The position numbers were made by a program, and so were the translations under genes. Shown piece after piece: positions 14,100-21,458 of a stretch of DNA of 22,782 nt (positions within the stretch are counted from its first letter, which is position 1; each line of letters starts with the position of its first letter). The notes beneath the pieces are model-generated. The model was not told where the DNA came from, did not search any database, and saw nothing but the letters and a program-made list of their open reading frames with translations. Where the stretch lies: the NCBI GenBank assembly GCA_034440455.1, contig JAWXCB010000048.1:1-22782 (forward strand), written 5' to 3'. The DNA is from JAWXCB01 sp034440455. Its GTDB lineage: Bacteria > Bacteroidota > Bacteroidia > Chitinophagales > CAIOSU01.

Positions 14100-15671
14100 A
14101 TCCTTCTACCATTTTCCATTTGCATCATGCTTGCTTATGCCGGCTTTGCGCAAAACAATGTTGCCACCAAGATTGACGCTGTTACCGTTTACCGACAAAT
14201 GGCGCGTATCAGTCATTCGGGAACTGCCACGCTGCCTGCGGGCACCAGCGAGCTTGTGATTAATGATTTAAGCGCGAGCATCATTTTGCCAAGCGTGCAG
14301 GTTTCGCTGGAGGGCAGCGCAACAATTCTCTCCGTTACTGCGCGTGTGAATTACAACAAGCCAAAGCCAAACCTTGACAAAATTGGTGTGATGAATGATA
14401 CCGTCAAAAATCTGAGCCATAAATTGGATTGGATAAATCAGGAGAAATCCATTTACGAAGCGGAGGAAGGCGTCTTGAACGAAAAACAAAAAATGGTAGG
14501 CACTGAAACGGGGCTCCCGGTAGCGGAGTTGGAGAAACTTGTTATCCTCTACCGCAGTCGCGTAACGGACATCCGGAAAAAAATATTCAAACTCAACGAG
14601 GATGCGCAAAAACTGAATGAGCAGAAAGCTGCTGTGCAAAACAGGATTAACCTGATAAACAACCAAACAGTAAGTCCTACGGGTGAAATCGTAGTGACGC
14701 TGCTGGCGGCTTCTGCGGGTGCAACAAAAGTGAAGTGCAACTATATGACAAACAATGCAGGTTGGTCAGCGATTTATGATTTGCGGAGCGATGGTATTGA
14801 AAAGCCTGTGACGCTCAACTATTATGCGCAGGTGCAGCAAAACACGGGCTTTAACTGGAAAGATGTGAAGATAATCGTGAGCACCGGCAATCCTTCGCTC
14901 AATAACAGCCGCCCGATTCTAGCGCCATTGTATATTGATTTCTATTCGCCTTACATTGACAATTATCTGGATAAAGCTTCATACACAAACAGCGCTTTAT
15001 ATAAAAGCTTAGATGATGAGAAGAACAGCGGACCTGTTTATACTGTTGTGGTGAATGAAACACAACTAAGCGCACAATACGATATTTCATTGCCGCAAAG
15101 CATTCCATCTGACGGGAAGACACGACAAGTGCCATTGAAAGAATATGAATTGCCCGCACGGTATGTGTATCATACGGTGCCGCGCATGGATAACGGTGCA
15201 TTCTTATTAGCCAAAGTAACCAACTGGGGACAGTACAACTTGCTGGCAGGTATGGCGAATATCTTTTTTGAAGAAGAATATATCGGGCAGTCAAACATCA
15301 ATCCGCAGGTTACATCGGATACGCTCTTGCTGTCAATGGGACGCGATGAAAAAATCAATGTGCAACGCACCTCTATTATTGACAAAGAATCACACAGCTT
15401 CTTTGGCGGCACGCGCAAAGAAAAGCGCACGTATGAAATCAGCGTGTTGAATACGAAGAATAAGCCCATTACCATTGAGATACTCGACCAGTTGCCTGTG
15501 AGCAAACAGCAGGATATTAAAGTAGAACTCTTAGACAAGGGCGGAGCAGAATACACCGAAGAAATCGGCAAACTCCTTTGGACATTGGACTTAGCTCCGG
15601 GCGAAGCGAAAAAGGTGCGCTTCAGCTTTGAGGTGAGCTATCCGAAAGAGAAAACGGTGTCGCCATTTTAA
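14094..15671 (+). CDS. Secreted DUF4140/DUF4139 (MuiA-like) protein
   Basis: This 525-residue exported protein matches the mucoidy-inhibitor A-like family in architecture. A signal peptide (about 1-19, ending AYAGFAQ) leads into an N-terminal DUF4140 domain (about 23-125, starting VATKIDAVTVYRQMARISHSG). A charged, probably coiled-coil stretch follows (about 105-190, rich in Glu, Lys, Leu and Gln), and then a long C-terminal DUF4139 domain (about 200-520) with NAGWSAIYDLR and a final LAPGEAKKVRFSFEVSYP. Family function is not established; the name comes from a mucoidy phenotype, as I recall. The start ATG lies inside a 9-bp hairpin, and a dispersed repeat lies about 110 nt upstream. Orientation is as for his and fic, but the 212-nt gap suggests a separate unit. 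It converges with the epimerase gene. Confidence 0.88.
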   Translation: MRILLPFSICIMLAYAGFAQNNVATKIDAVTVYRQMARISHSGTATLPAGTSELVINDLSASIILPSVQVSLEGSATILSVTARVNYNKPKPNLDKIGVMNDTVKNLSHKLDWINQEKSIYEAEEGVLNEKQKMVGTETGLPVAELEKLVILYRSRVTDIRKKIFKLNEDAQKLNEQKAAVQNRINLINNQTVSPTGEIVVTLLAASAGATKVKCNYMTNNAGWSAIYDLRSDGIEKPVTLNYYAQVQQNTGFNWKDVKIIVSTGNPSLNNSRPILAPLYIDFYSPYIDNYLDKASYTNSALYKSLDDEKNSGPVYTVVVNETQLSAQYDISLPQSIPSDGKTRQVPLKEYELPARYVYHTVPRMDNGAFLLAKVTNWGQYNLLAGMANIFFEEEYIGQSNINPQVTSDTLLLSMGRDEKINVQRTSIIDKESHSFFGGTRKEKRTYEISVLNTKNKPITIEILDQLPVSKQQDIKVELLDKGGAEYTEEIGKLLWTLDLAPGEAKKVRFSFEVSYPKEKTVSPF

Positions 15672-15746
15672 AACGCAGAGGGGAGCAGTTGTGTAGTGTG
15701 GATTTGTGTTGCTTCGGCAGCATGAATTCACAGTACGCAATTTGCA

Positions 15747-16781
15747 TTAAAGCATCGTGGGAAATAATTCATTTGGCGTTGCTCCAATTCCCGGCAAATC
15801 ATTCAGTGCAATTTTTCCATCAACAACTTGCATTCCGGTAAACGGGTCGTTTGTGATTAAGGATGGACCATCGAGGTCAGCCCAATCAACAAGCGGAGAT
15901 AAATGAGCAGCCGCAGTAACAGCGCATGACGATTCCGACATGCAGCCTAAAAGGATTTTCAGATTCAACGCACGCGCTCTTTCTATCATTTTTCGCGCTT
16001 CGCGCAGTCCCGAGCATTTCATCAGTTTGATATTGATGCCGTGATACACACCTGTGATTTGTTCTAAATCAGAGAGCCGCTGAATCGCTTCGTCTGCAAT
16101 GATGGGCAGCGGACTTCGCTCACTCAACCATGCAGTTTCTTCTTTCCATTCTTTGGGAAAAGGTTGTTCTATAAGCACAACACCTTGCTCCTTCAACCAA
16201 ACAATCATTTCAAGCGCAGCATGTTTATCTCTCCACCCTTGATTAGCGTCTGCCATCAGCGGTTTATCCGAAATCACACGGATGGTTTCAATACTCTGTC
16301 GGTCGTTATCTCCACCTAATTTCACTTTGAAAATTTTGAAGGCAGCAGCCTCGCTTACTTTCTTTTTCACTGCCTCCGTTGTATCCATTCCGATAGTGAT
16401 GCAGGTAAAAGGCGTTTTTTCTTTTTCGATATTCAATAATTGATAGAGCGGCTTGCCCAGTATTTTTCCGACAAGGTCGTGCAACGCAATATCTATCGCT
16501 GCTTTTGCGGCATGATTGCCGGGAGCAACAGTATCGCAATAATCAAGAATGGCATCGGTATCAAGGGGGGTGTTGAATTGCGCAAGATTGAGCGTTGAAA
16601 AAAAACGCATCACGCTCTCCTGATTTTCACCTACGTAAGGCGGCATGGCGGCTTCACCATAGCCTATTAGTCCGTGATGCTTTAATTCGACATACGCCAC
16701 TTCAGTTGTGGCGCGTGTTCCAGTTGCAATAGTAAAAGGATATCTGAATCGTAAAGAAAAAAGATAAAAACGGAGTTTCAA
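15747..16781 (-). CDS. Dipeptide epimerase (L-Ala-D/L-Glu epimerase family)
   Basis: This 344-residue enolase-superfamily enzyme probably epimerises dipeptides such as L-Ala-D-Glu released from peptidoglycan. The catalytic Lys pair is Lys 154 in the KxK motif (FKVKLGG, 151-157) and Lys 252 in INIKLMKCSG. Metal ligands are Asp 178 (MADANQGW), Glu 205 (LIEQPF) and Asp 230 (IIADEA). The DxD specificity motif appears as WADLDGP (Asp 302, Asp 304). The frame begins with TTG at 16781; no in-frame ATG occurs upstream before a stop at about 16820, and the next internal Met (residue 46) would remove core sequence, so TTG is the best start. The gene is convergent with the DUF4139 gene, 75 nt away. Exact dipeptide specificity cannot be read from sequence alone. 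Confidence 0.9.
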   Translation of the reverse strand: MKLRFYLFSLRFRYPFTIATGTRATTEVAYVELKHHGLIGYGEAAMPPYVGENQESVMRFFSTLNLAQFNTPLDTDAILDYCDTVAPGNHAAKAAIDIALHDLVGKILGKPLYQLLNIEKEKTPFTCITIGMDTTEAVKKKVSEAAAFKIFKVKLGGDNDRQSIETIRVISDKPLMADANQGWRDKHAALEMIVWLKEQGVVLIEQPFPKEWKEETAWLSERSPLPIIADEAIQRLSDLEQITGVYHGINIKLMKCSGLREARKMIERARALNLKILLGCMSESSCAVTAAAHLSPLVDWADLDGPSLITNDPFTGMQVVDGKIALNDLPGIGATPNELFPTML

Positions 16782-16971
16782 TTTTTTGGGGAGAAAATTT
16801 AGCAGCGAAAGATAGAATCAAAACACGACATCCATTCGATGCAGTAGTTATCACACAGCCAATGCGCAAGCTAAAGTGCTCCAATTCCTGCACATAGATG
16901 TTCGTCCCTTATCTCCGTCAAGCTGCGCCTTGTCTAACAGGATGCGGCACTTCAGTCGCTCATGTAGCCTG
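16782..16971. other. Non-coding gap between two minus-strand genes
   Basis: This 190-nt stretch has no convincing frame. On the minus strand TATCTTTC near 16810-16817 is a 7 of 8 match to TAnnTTTG and could serve the epimerase gene. No clear terminator was seen for the small upstream gene. Confidence 0.35.
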
Positions 16972-17202
16972 CTATTTTCTTACGAATAACCGATGTTCGT
17001 TTCCTAAGTGCAACCGGATAATGCGGGCGAGTGTGTTATATTCTACTGTGCAGTTGTAAGCAAGTTCAACCTGACTCTTGATAGTATTAAGCGTTTTCTT
17101 CTCTTTGAACAATTCAATCACCTTGGCATTAATTTGATTTTCGCTGTTTGCATTCATGGGGGTAGGGTTTGAAACTCGCCTGTTTATCAGGATAAGTGGC
17201 AT
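16972..17202 (-). CDS. Small unknown protein
   Basis: The frame encodes 76 residues from the ATG at 17202, or 61 from an internal ATG at 17157 (starting MNANSENQINAKVIELF). The shorter form looks more natural: it is charged and probably helical (NAKVIELFKEKKTLNTIKSQVELAYN), ending LARIIRLHLGNEHRLFVRK, which resembles a small nucleic-acid-binding protein but matches no family I can name. The region just upstream carries interleaved inverted repeats (17147-17269), which may regulate it. It is in the same orientation as the epimerase gene, 190 nt away. Confidence 0.5.
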   Translation of the reverse strand: MPLILINRRVSNPTPMNANSENQINAKVIELFKEKKTLNTIKSQVELAYNCTVEYNTLARIIRLHLGNEHRLFVRK

Positions 17203-17269
17203 TAGTTACCACAATTAAGCAATGAATGCAAATAAAATAAACGACTACCTCGCATTTTCAAAACCCTAC
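17147..17269. repeat. Two interleaved inverted repeats
   Basis: TTTGCATTCAT (17147-17157) is exactly complementary to ATGAATGCAAA (17222-17232). GTAGGGTTTGAAA (17162-17174) is complementary, apart from one extra base, to TTTCAAAACCCTAC (17256-17269). The order is arm 1, arm 2, arm 1', arm 2', a pseudoknot-like topology. The first pair places an identical ATGAATGCAAA start on each strand. Confidence 0.55.
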
Positions 17270-17278
17270 TGTAAATGA
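17222..17278 (+). CDS. Possible 18-residue mini-ORF opposite the small gene
   Basis: ATG at 17222 opens an 18-codon frame starting MNANKINDYLAFSK and ending at TGA 17276-17278. Its first four residues equal those of the shorter minus-strand product (MNANSENQ), because both starts lie in the 11-bp inverted repeat. There is no other evidence for expression. It could be an inverted duplicate remnant rather than a gene. Confidence 0.2.
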   Translation: MNANKINDYLAFSKPYCK

Positions 17279-17358
17279 CCGTTATTCTCCGCTTATTCCA
17301 TCCGAATCAGAATTTGTACATTGCATCTTTAATTCTCCATCTTCATTTTTAAAAACAG

Positions 17359-18186
17359 ATGTCCCCTTTCCTCGGTGAATTACTCGGCACGATGTTGCTC
17401 ATCATTTTGGGCGAAGGCGTAGTAGCCGGAGTGGTGCTCAATAAAACCAAATCGCAAAACTCCGGGTGGATAGTAATCACCATCGCGTGGGGGCTTGCCG
17501 TCACCATGGGGATTTATGCCGTTGGTAAAATCAGCGGGGCGCACCTCAATCCCGCAGTTACGCTTGCGCTTGCTTCGACAGGAGCTTTCCCTTGGAATGA
17601 TGTTCCCGCATACATTGCCGCGCAAATGATTGGAGCATTTCTTGGCGCAACGCTCGTTTTCTTTCACTATCTGCCTCATTGGAGAGTAACAGAAGATGCG
17701 GCTTTGAAACGCGCTGTCTTCTGCACCGAACCTGCGATACGCCACAACACTTCTAATTTATTAAGTGAAATCATCGGCACCTTCATTTTGGTGATGGGCA
17801 TTCTTGCGATTGGCGCAAATGAATTTACGCAGGGATTGAATCCGCTTGTTGTCGGCTTGCTCGTGGTGAGTGTCGGCATGTCGCTGGGTGGCACTACGGG
17901 CTACGCTATCAATCCCGCGCGTGATTTAGGTCCGCGCATCGCGCATTTCCTGTTGCCGATTCCGGGCAAGACAGATTCCAACTGGAATTACGCATGGATA
18001 CCCGTTGTCGGTCCCGTGATTGGCGGAGTGTATGGCGCATTGTTTTACAACGCGCTCTTTCACGGAAAGATTGGAAAGCGTTTCTTAGCGGCAACAGTTG
18101 TTATTCTTCTTGTGATGCTGCTCGCTTTTATAGGCGACAGAAAAGCGGGAAGAAAAATCTTCAATTCAGATTCCAAAACATCTTAG
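17359..18186 (+). CDS. glpF: Glycerol facilitator (MIP family, GlpF type)
   Basis: This 275-residue membrane channel lets glycerol diffuse into the cell. It has six predicted membrane helices and two pore NPA motifs: HLNPAVT with Asn 64, and INPARDLGPR with Asn 185. The Asp after the second NPAR (Asp 189) is the usual sign of a glycerol-conducting rather than water-only member. GELLGTMLLIILGEGVVAG at the start is typical. It probably supplies GlpK, encoded about 1.5 kb downstream in the same orientation. The two are separated by two toxin-antitoxin modules, whereas glpF and glpK are normally adjacent. No exact TAnnTTTG was found upstream. Confidence 0.94.
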   Translation: MSPFLGELLGTMLLIILGEGVVAGVVLNKTKSQNSGWIVITIAWGLAVTMGIYAVGKISGAHLNPAVTLALASTGAFPWNDVPAYIAAQMIGAFLGATLVFFHYLPHWRVTEDAALKRAVFCTEPAIRHNTSNLLSEIIGTFILVMGILAIGANEFTQGLNPLVVGLLVVSVGMSLGGTTGYAINPARDLGPRIAHFLLPIPGKTDSNWNYAWIPVVGPVIGGVYGALFYNALFHGKIGKRFLAATVVILLVMLLAFIGDRKAGRKIFNSDSKTS

Positions 18187-18210
18187 TTTTATTTGGACAA
18201 ACAAGCAGAC

Positions 18211-18453
18211 ATGGACATCCAGGTAGAAAAACTGAACTTGATTGCATGGCTTACAGGAATTAATGACAGCGATGTAATCAGGCAACTGAAAATTCTTCAG
18301 AGATATAAACCAAAGAAATCCGTCATAAAGTTTACCAAAGCAGAAAAAGCAGCAATTGATAAAGGGTTGCGTTCCCTTAAAGAAGGAAGAGTGCAATCGC
18401 ACGAACAAGTGATGAAGGCGACAGCGAAAAAATTTCCCGGCTTGATAAAATAG
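18211..18453 (+). CDS. Putative antitoxin, module 1
   Basis: An 80-residue, charged, helical protein starting MDIQVEKLNLIAWLTG. It directly precedes a RelE/ParE-type toxin by 4 nt, the usual antitoxin-first order. Its N-terminus matches that of the second antitoxin (MDLQTEKLNLIELL), and both share a late KG...S...A segment, so the two look paralogous. The ATG at 18211 is preferred over an in-frame TTG at 18193 because it aligns with the other antitoxin start. It begins only 24 nt after glpF and may share its transcript. The DNA-binding fold was not identified. Confidence 0.7.
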   Translation: MDIQVEKLNLIAWLTGINDSDVIRQLKILQRYKPKKSVIKFTKAEKAAIDKGLRSLKEGRVQSHEQVMKATAKKFPGLIK

Positions 18454-18457
18454 CCCA

Positions 18458-18745
18458 ATGGAAGTTATCTGGACGGAGGAAGCCGTCAATGATTATCATC
18501 AGAATATAGAATATCTTTTAGCAGAATGGTCTGAAACCGTTGCTATTGATTTTATAGAAGATGTTGATGCAACTTTGGAATTGATTAAACTCCTACCGGA
18601 AATGTTTCCGTTGAGTGATTATCAATCTGTAAGAAAAGAAGTCATACTAAAACAAATCTCTCTTTTTTATCGCGTTGATGGCGAGAAAATATTCCTGTTA
18701 CGGTTTTGGAACAATTACAAGAATCCGGATGCTCTGAAATTGTAA
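18458..18745 (+). CDS. RelE/ParE-family toxin, module 1
   Basis: This 95-residue protein has the small RelE/ParE fold signature: EVIWTEEAVNDYHQNIEYLL at the start, basic central strands (VRKEVILKQISLFYRVDGEKIFLLRFW) and the common C-terminal NNYKNPDAL. Family members poison either translation or DNA gyrase; which applies here cannot be told. It is 4 nt downstream of its antitoxin. It is full length with no sign of inactivation. Confidence 0.82.
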   Translation: MEVIWTEEAVNDYHQNIEYLLAEWSETVAIDFIEDVDATLELIKLLPEMFPLSDYQSVRKEVILKQISLFYRVDGEKIFLLRFWNNYKNPDALKL

Positions 18746-18822
18746 ATCTCTGCCTGCGGAACATTTCGTAACATGAAAATAAGATGAAGATGTTTTAACT
18801 TTCAATCTAACAAGTAACTGCT

Positions 18823-19059
18823 ATGGATCTTCAAACCGAAAAACTAAATCTTATCGAACTACTCATCAACACTGATGATGAGAGCCTGCTTAAAGAAATC
18901 AAGTCAAAGCTTTCAAAGAAAAAAACTGCTTCTCTAAAGCCCATGACACTTGAAACATTCTATGCAAAGATTGAAGCTGCGGAAAAAGCCATCAGCAAAG
19001 GTGAGGTGATTTCGCAAAAAGCGCTCAGAAAAGAAGTGGCAACGTGGCGAAAAAAATAA
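18823..19059 (+). CDS. Putative antitoxin, module 2
   Basis: A 78-residue helical, Lys-rich protein starting MDLQTEKLNLIELLINTDDE. It resembles the module 1 antitoxin at the N-terminus and pairs with a downstream ParE-like toxin, which it overlaps by 16 nt. TAACTTTC at 18796-18803 (7 of 8 to TAnnTTTG) is a possible promoter for this module. Confidence 0.72.
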   Translation: MDLQTEKLNLIELLINTDDESLLKEIKSKLSKKKTASLKPMTLETFYAKIEAAEKAISKGEVISQKALRKEVATWRKK

Positions 19060-19367
19060 AAGAGGTTATTTGGACGATTCCCGCCAAACAAGACCTGAAA
19101 GACATCTATGCTTATCTCTCCGAAATTTCAGAAACAATTGCTTACCGCCAGGTGATAAAGATTCTCGACAAAACTGCGCTTCTTGAAATGGGGTTTGATG
19201 AACTTGGACAAGCAGACCCCTTATTGAAGCACACGCGAAAAAACTTCCGCTATTTGGTGTCCGGCAATTACAAGATAATTCACCGTGTTGATGATAACGC
19301 CATTCACCTCATAGCTGTTTTCGACACAAGACAAAATCCGAGCAAGCTGAAAAAGAAAATTCGATAA
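19044..19367 (+). CDS. ParE-family toxin, module 2
   Basis: A 107-residue ParE/RelE-superfamily protein: VIWTIPAKQDLKDIYAYLSE at the start, NFRYLVSGNYKIIHRVDDNAIHLIAVFDTRQNPSKL near the end. The RYLVxGNYKIIxR strand and the FDTRQNP tail are typical of ParE toxins. It starts with GTG at 19044, inside the end of the antitoxin gene; no ATG lies near enough. The overlap implies translational coupling. It differs clearly from the module 1 toxin although the antitoxins look related. Confidence 0.85.
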   Translation: MAKKIKEVIWTIPAKQDLKDIYAYLSEISETIAYRQVIKILDKTALLEMGFDELGQADPLLKHTRKNFRYLVSGNYKIIHRVDDNAIHLIAVFDTRQNPSKLKKKIR

Positions 19368-19377
19368 CTCCAACCCC

Positions 19378-19709
19378 ATGAAAACAAAAACCATTTTCCT
19401 CTCCGCATTTTTGATTTTCGCATCTGCTCTCTGCCTGCGCGCGCAAGGGACGTATGAATATGCTACGGTGACTTATTCATGGAAGGGAGCGAATATTTAT
19501 TACATTGGAATTTCAACAGGTGACAATTACACCGAAACCAAAGTACAATCTAAATTCGAGTCGAAGGGACCTTTTACTGATTTAACCCCTTAATAGAAAA
19601 AGTGAATGAATTAGCTAAGGATAGATGGGAAGTATATAACACATCTTCAATAGTGCAAGGTGGTCCTAATACTTTCTTAACCTACCACCTCCGCAGAAAA
19701 ACCCCCTAA
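19378..19709 (+). pseudogene. Small secreted protein gene with a 1-nt frameshift
   Basis: The first frame gives a signal peptide (MKTKTIFLSAFLIFASALCLRA) and then QGTYEYATVTYSWKG up to a stop at 19591-19593. Immediately after, the frame shifted by one base (from TTA at 19590) continues without a stop as LIEKVNELAKDRWEVYNTSS and ends ...TYHLRRKTP at 19707-19709. Adding one base near the CCCCTT at 19586-19591 would restore a protein of about 110 residues. The ELAKDRWEVY stretch resembles DUF4177-like small proteins of Bacteroidota. The break is either a real inactivation or a sequencing error next to short homopolymers. Confidence 0.7.
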
Positions 19710-19718
19710 TCCCCTTTA

Positions 19719-19746
19719 ACTTCAAACCTCAAACTTCAAACTATAA
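19719..19746 (+). repeat. Heptamer array before glpK
   Basis: Four in-phase 7-nt units (three of type ACYTCAA and a fourth, ACTATAA) fill 19719-19746 and end 3 nt before the glpK ATG. The array is free of G. It is the cleanest of the heptamer arrays in the window. Confidence 0.7.
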
Positions 19747-19749
19747 CCC

Positions 19750-21240
19750 ATGACCAAAAAATACATCCTCGCCATTGACCAGGGCACCACATCTTCAAGA
19801 GCAATCCTTTTCAACGAACACGCCAACATCGTTGACATCACCCAGCAGGAGTTCAAGCAGCATTTCCCAAAACCCGGCTGGGTGGAGCATGATGCCGAAG
19901 AAATCTGGGAGTCTGTAAAGGCGGTAGTCAACAACCTCTTCGCCAAAACCTCCGCTTACCCCGCAGAGATTGCCGCCATCGGCATCACCAACCAGCGCGA
20001 AACCACAGTCGTGTGGGATAAGAAAACCGGCAAGCCCGTTTACAATGCCATCGTGTGGCAGTCGCGGCAAACGTCAGGCATCTGCGACAAGCTAAAAAAA
20101 GAAGGCCACGATAAAATCGTCCGCAAGAAAACAGGACTGCTCATTGACGCCTACTTCTCCGGCACCAAAGTGAAATGGATTTTAGACAACGTGAAAGGCG
20201 CGCGCGAAAAAGCAAAGCGGGGCGACCTCCTCTTCGGCACCATTGACACATGGCTCGTCTGGAAACTCACAGGCGGCAAGGCACACGTCACCGACCCCAC
20301 CAACGCATCGCGCACCATGCTCTACAACATCCACACGCTAAAATGGGATGATGAATTATTAAAAATGCTCACCGTTCCCGCGTCTATGCTGCCGCAAGTG
20401 AAGAGCAGCAGCGAAGTGTATGGCGCCACCGAAAAGAATCTTTTCGGTGAAGAAATTCCCATCAGCGGCATGGCGGGCGACCAGCAAGCCGCCCTCTTCG
20501 GACAGGCGTGCTTCCAACCCGGCATGGCAAAAAATACGTATGGCACCGGCTGCTTCATGCTCATGAACACCGGCAAAAAAGCAGTCGCCAGCAAAAACGG
20601 ATTGCTCACCACCATCGCCTGGCAGGTAGGTGGCAAAACCGAATACGCCCTCGAAGGCAGCATCTTCGTTGCCGGCTCAGCCGTGCAGTGGCTGCGCGAT
20701 GGCTTGAAATTTTTTCCCGATGCCGCCATGTCTGAAACCAGCGCCACCAGCATCAACGGCAGCGATGGCGTGTATGTAGTGCCCGCGTTTGTCGGGCTGG
20801 GCGCGCCCTATTGGGATAGCGACACGCGGGGCGCCATCTTCGGTCTCACGCGCGGCACCGGCAAAGACCACATCGTGCGCGCCACCCTCGAATCCGTTGC
20901 CTACCAAACCAAAGACGTCCTCACCGCCATGGAAAAAGACAGCGGCATCCGCCTCAAAGACCTCCACGTTGATGGTGGCGCCACGCGCAACAATTTCCTT
21001 ATGCAGTTCCAGAGCGACATGCTCGCAGTGCCCGTAGTGCGCCCCGTAGTCACCGAAACCACCGCCCTCGGTGCCGCCTACCTCGCAGGGCTATCCGTAG
21101 GATTTTGGAAAGACCTCAAAGACGTAAGCAAGAACTGGAAAGCCGAGCAAACCTTCAAACCCACCATGAAAAAACCCGCCCGCGAAAAACTCTACGAAGG
21201 CTGGAAAAAAGCAGTGAAGGCAGCGAGAGGATTTAAGTGA
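19750..21240 (+). CDS. glpK: Glycerol kinase
   Basis: This 496-residue FGGY-family kinase phosphorylates glycerol to sn-glycerol 3-phosphate. The phosphate-1 loop is DQGTTSSR at 10-17. GITNQRETTVVWDKKTGKPV, the glycerol-binding NAIVWQSRQT and DAYFSGTK, and the active-site GMAGDQQAALFGQ are all present. NTYGTGCFMLMNTG and the ADP-side DGGATRNNFLMQFQSDML complete the fold. Length is normal. Its codons end in C or G more often than those of its neighbours (frequent ACC, GCC, ATC, GGC), which may reflect high expression or a different history. It probably works with GlpF, whose gene lies 1.5 kb upstream beyond the toxin-antitoxin modules. No glycerol-3-phosphate dehydrogenase gene is in the window. 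Confidence 0.97.
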   Translation: MTKKYILAIDQGTTSSRAILFNEHANIVDITQQEFKQHFPKPGWVEHDAEEIWESVKAVVNNLFAKTSAYPAEIAAIGITNQRETTVVWDKKTGKPVYNAIVWQSRQTSGICDKLKKEGHDKIVRKKTGLLIDAYFSGTKVKWILDNVKGAREKAKRGDLLFGTIDTWLVWKLTGGKAHVTDPTNASRTMLYNIHTLKWDDELLKMLTVPASMLPQVKSSSEVYGATEKNLFGEEIPISGMAGDQQAALFGQACFQPGMAKNTYGTGCFMLMNTGKKAVASKNGLLTTIAWQVGGKTEYALEGSIFVAGSAVQWLRDGLKFFPDAAMSETSATSINGSDGVYVVPAFVGLGAPYWDSDTRGAIFGLTRGTGKDHIVRATLESVAYQTKDVLTAMEKDSGIRLKDLHVDGGATRNNFLMQFQSDMLAVPVVRPVVTETTALGAAYLAGLSVGFWKDLKDVSKNWKAEQTFKPTMKKPAREKLYEGWKKAVKAARGFK

Positions 21241-21254
21241 AAGTGGTGTGTGTC

Positions 21255-21275
21255 ATGCCGGACTCGTTCCGGCAT
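21255..21275. repeat. 8-bp hairpin after glpK
   Basis: ATGCCGGA (21255-21262) and TCCGGCAT (21268-21275) form a perfect stem with loop CTCGT, 14 nt after the glpK stop. No T-tract follows, so it is not a typical intrinsic terminator. The word resembles dispersed GTCATGCCGGA-type hairpins I recall from other genomes; copy number here is unknown. Confidence 0.5.
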
Positions 21276-21331
21276 CCCCCGATAAATGAATATGCGCAAG
21301 TCATGAGCGTTTGCCAGGGGGATGATGTGTG

Positions 21332-21392
21332 TTTGGCGCTTCGTATCTCGTTTCTTCATCGTGTCGCATTAGTAGCGTTGCTCGTCAGGAGA
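21332..21392 (-). repeat. Dispersed ~60-nt element, copy C
   Basis: On the minus strand it reads CTCCTGACGAGC...ACGCTAC...AATGCGAC...GAGATACGAAGCGCCAAA, in the same block order as copy B (CTTCTGGCATCAGCGCTAC...AATGCGAT...GAGATAAGTACGCGCCAAA). It is more diverged than A and B are from each other. It lies between glpK and the DUF4468 gene. Confidence 0.55.
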
Positions 21393-21428
21393 GTATCATT
21401 ATCTGTCAGCAAAATCAATTAAACGCTA

Positions 21429-21436
21429 TATATTTG
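21429..21436 (+). promoter_or_regulatory. Bacteroidota -7 promoter element (TATATTTG)
   Basis: An exact TAnnTTTG match 22 nt upstream of the ATG at 21459. No good -33 TTTG at the usual distance. It would drive the broken DUF4468 gene. Confidence 0.4.
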
Positions 21437-21458
21437 AACAACTCTCAAACTTAGAAAA

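Noticed and set aside
16702..16893. 63-codon minus-strand frame upstream of and overlapping the epimerase gene
   Set aside because: It overlaps the epimerase gene out of frame and has no recognisable domain.
20322..20967. Long antisense frames inside glpK
   Set aside because: They are shadows caused by the C/G-ending codons of glpK.
21237..21422. 61-codon plus-strand frame after glpK
   Set aside because: It runs through the hairpin and the inverted dispersed element; the sequence is better explained as repeat DNA.
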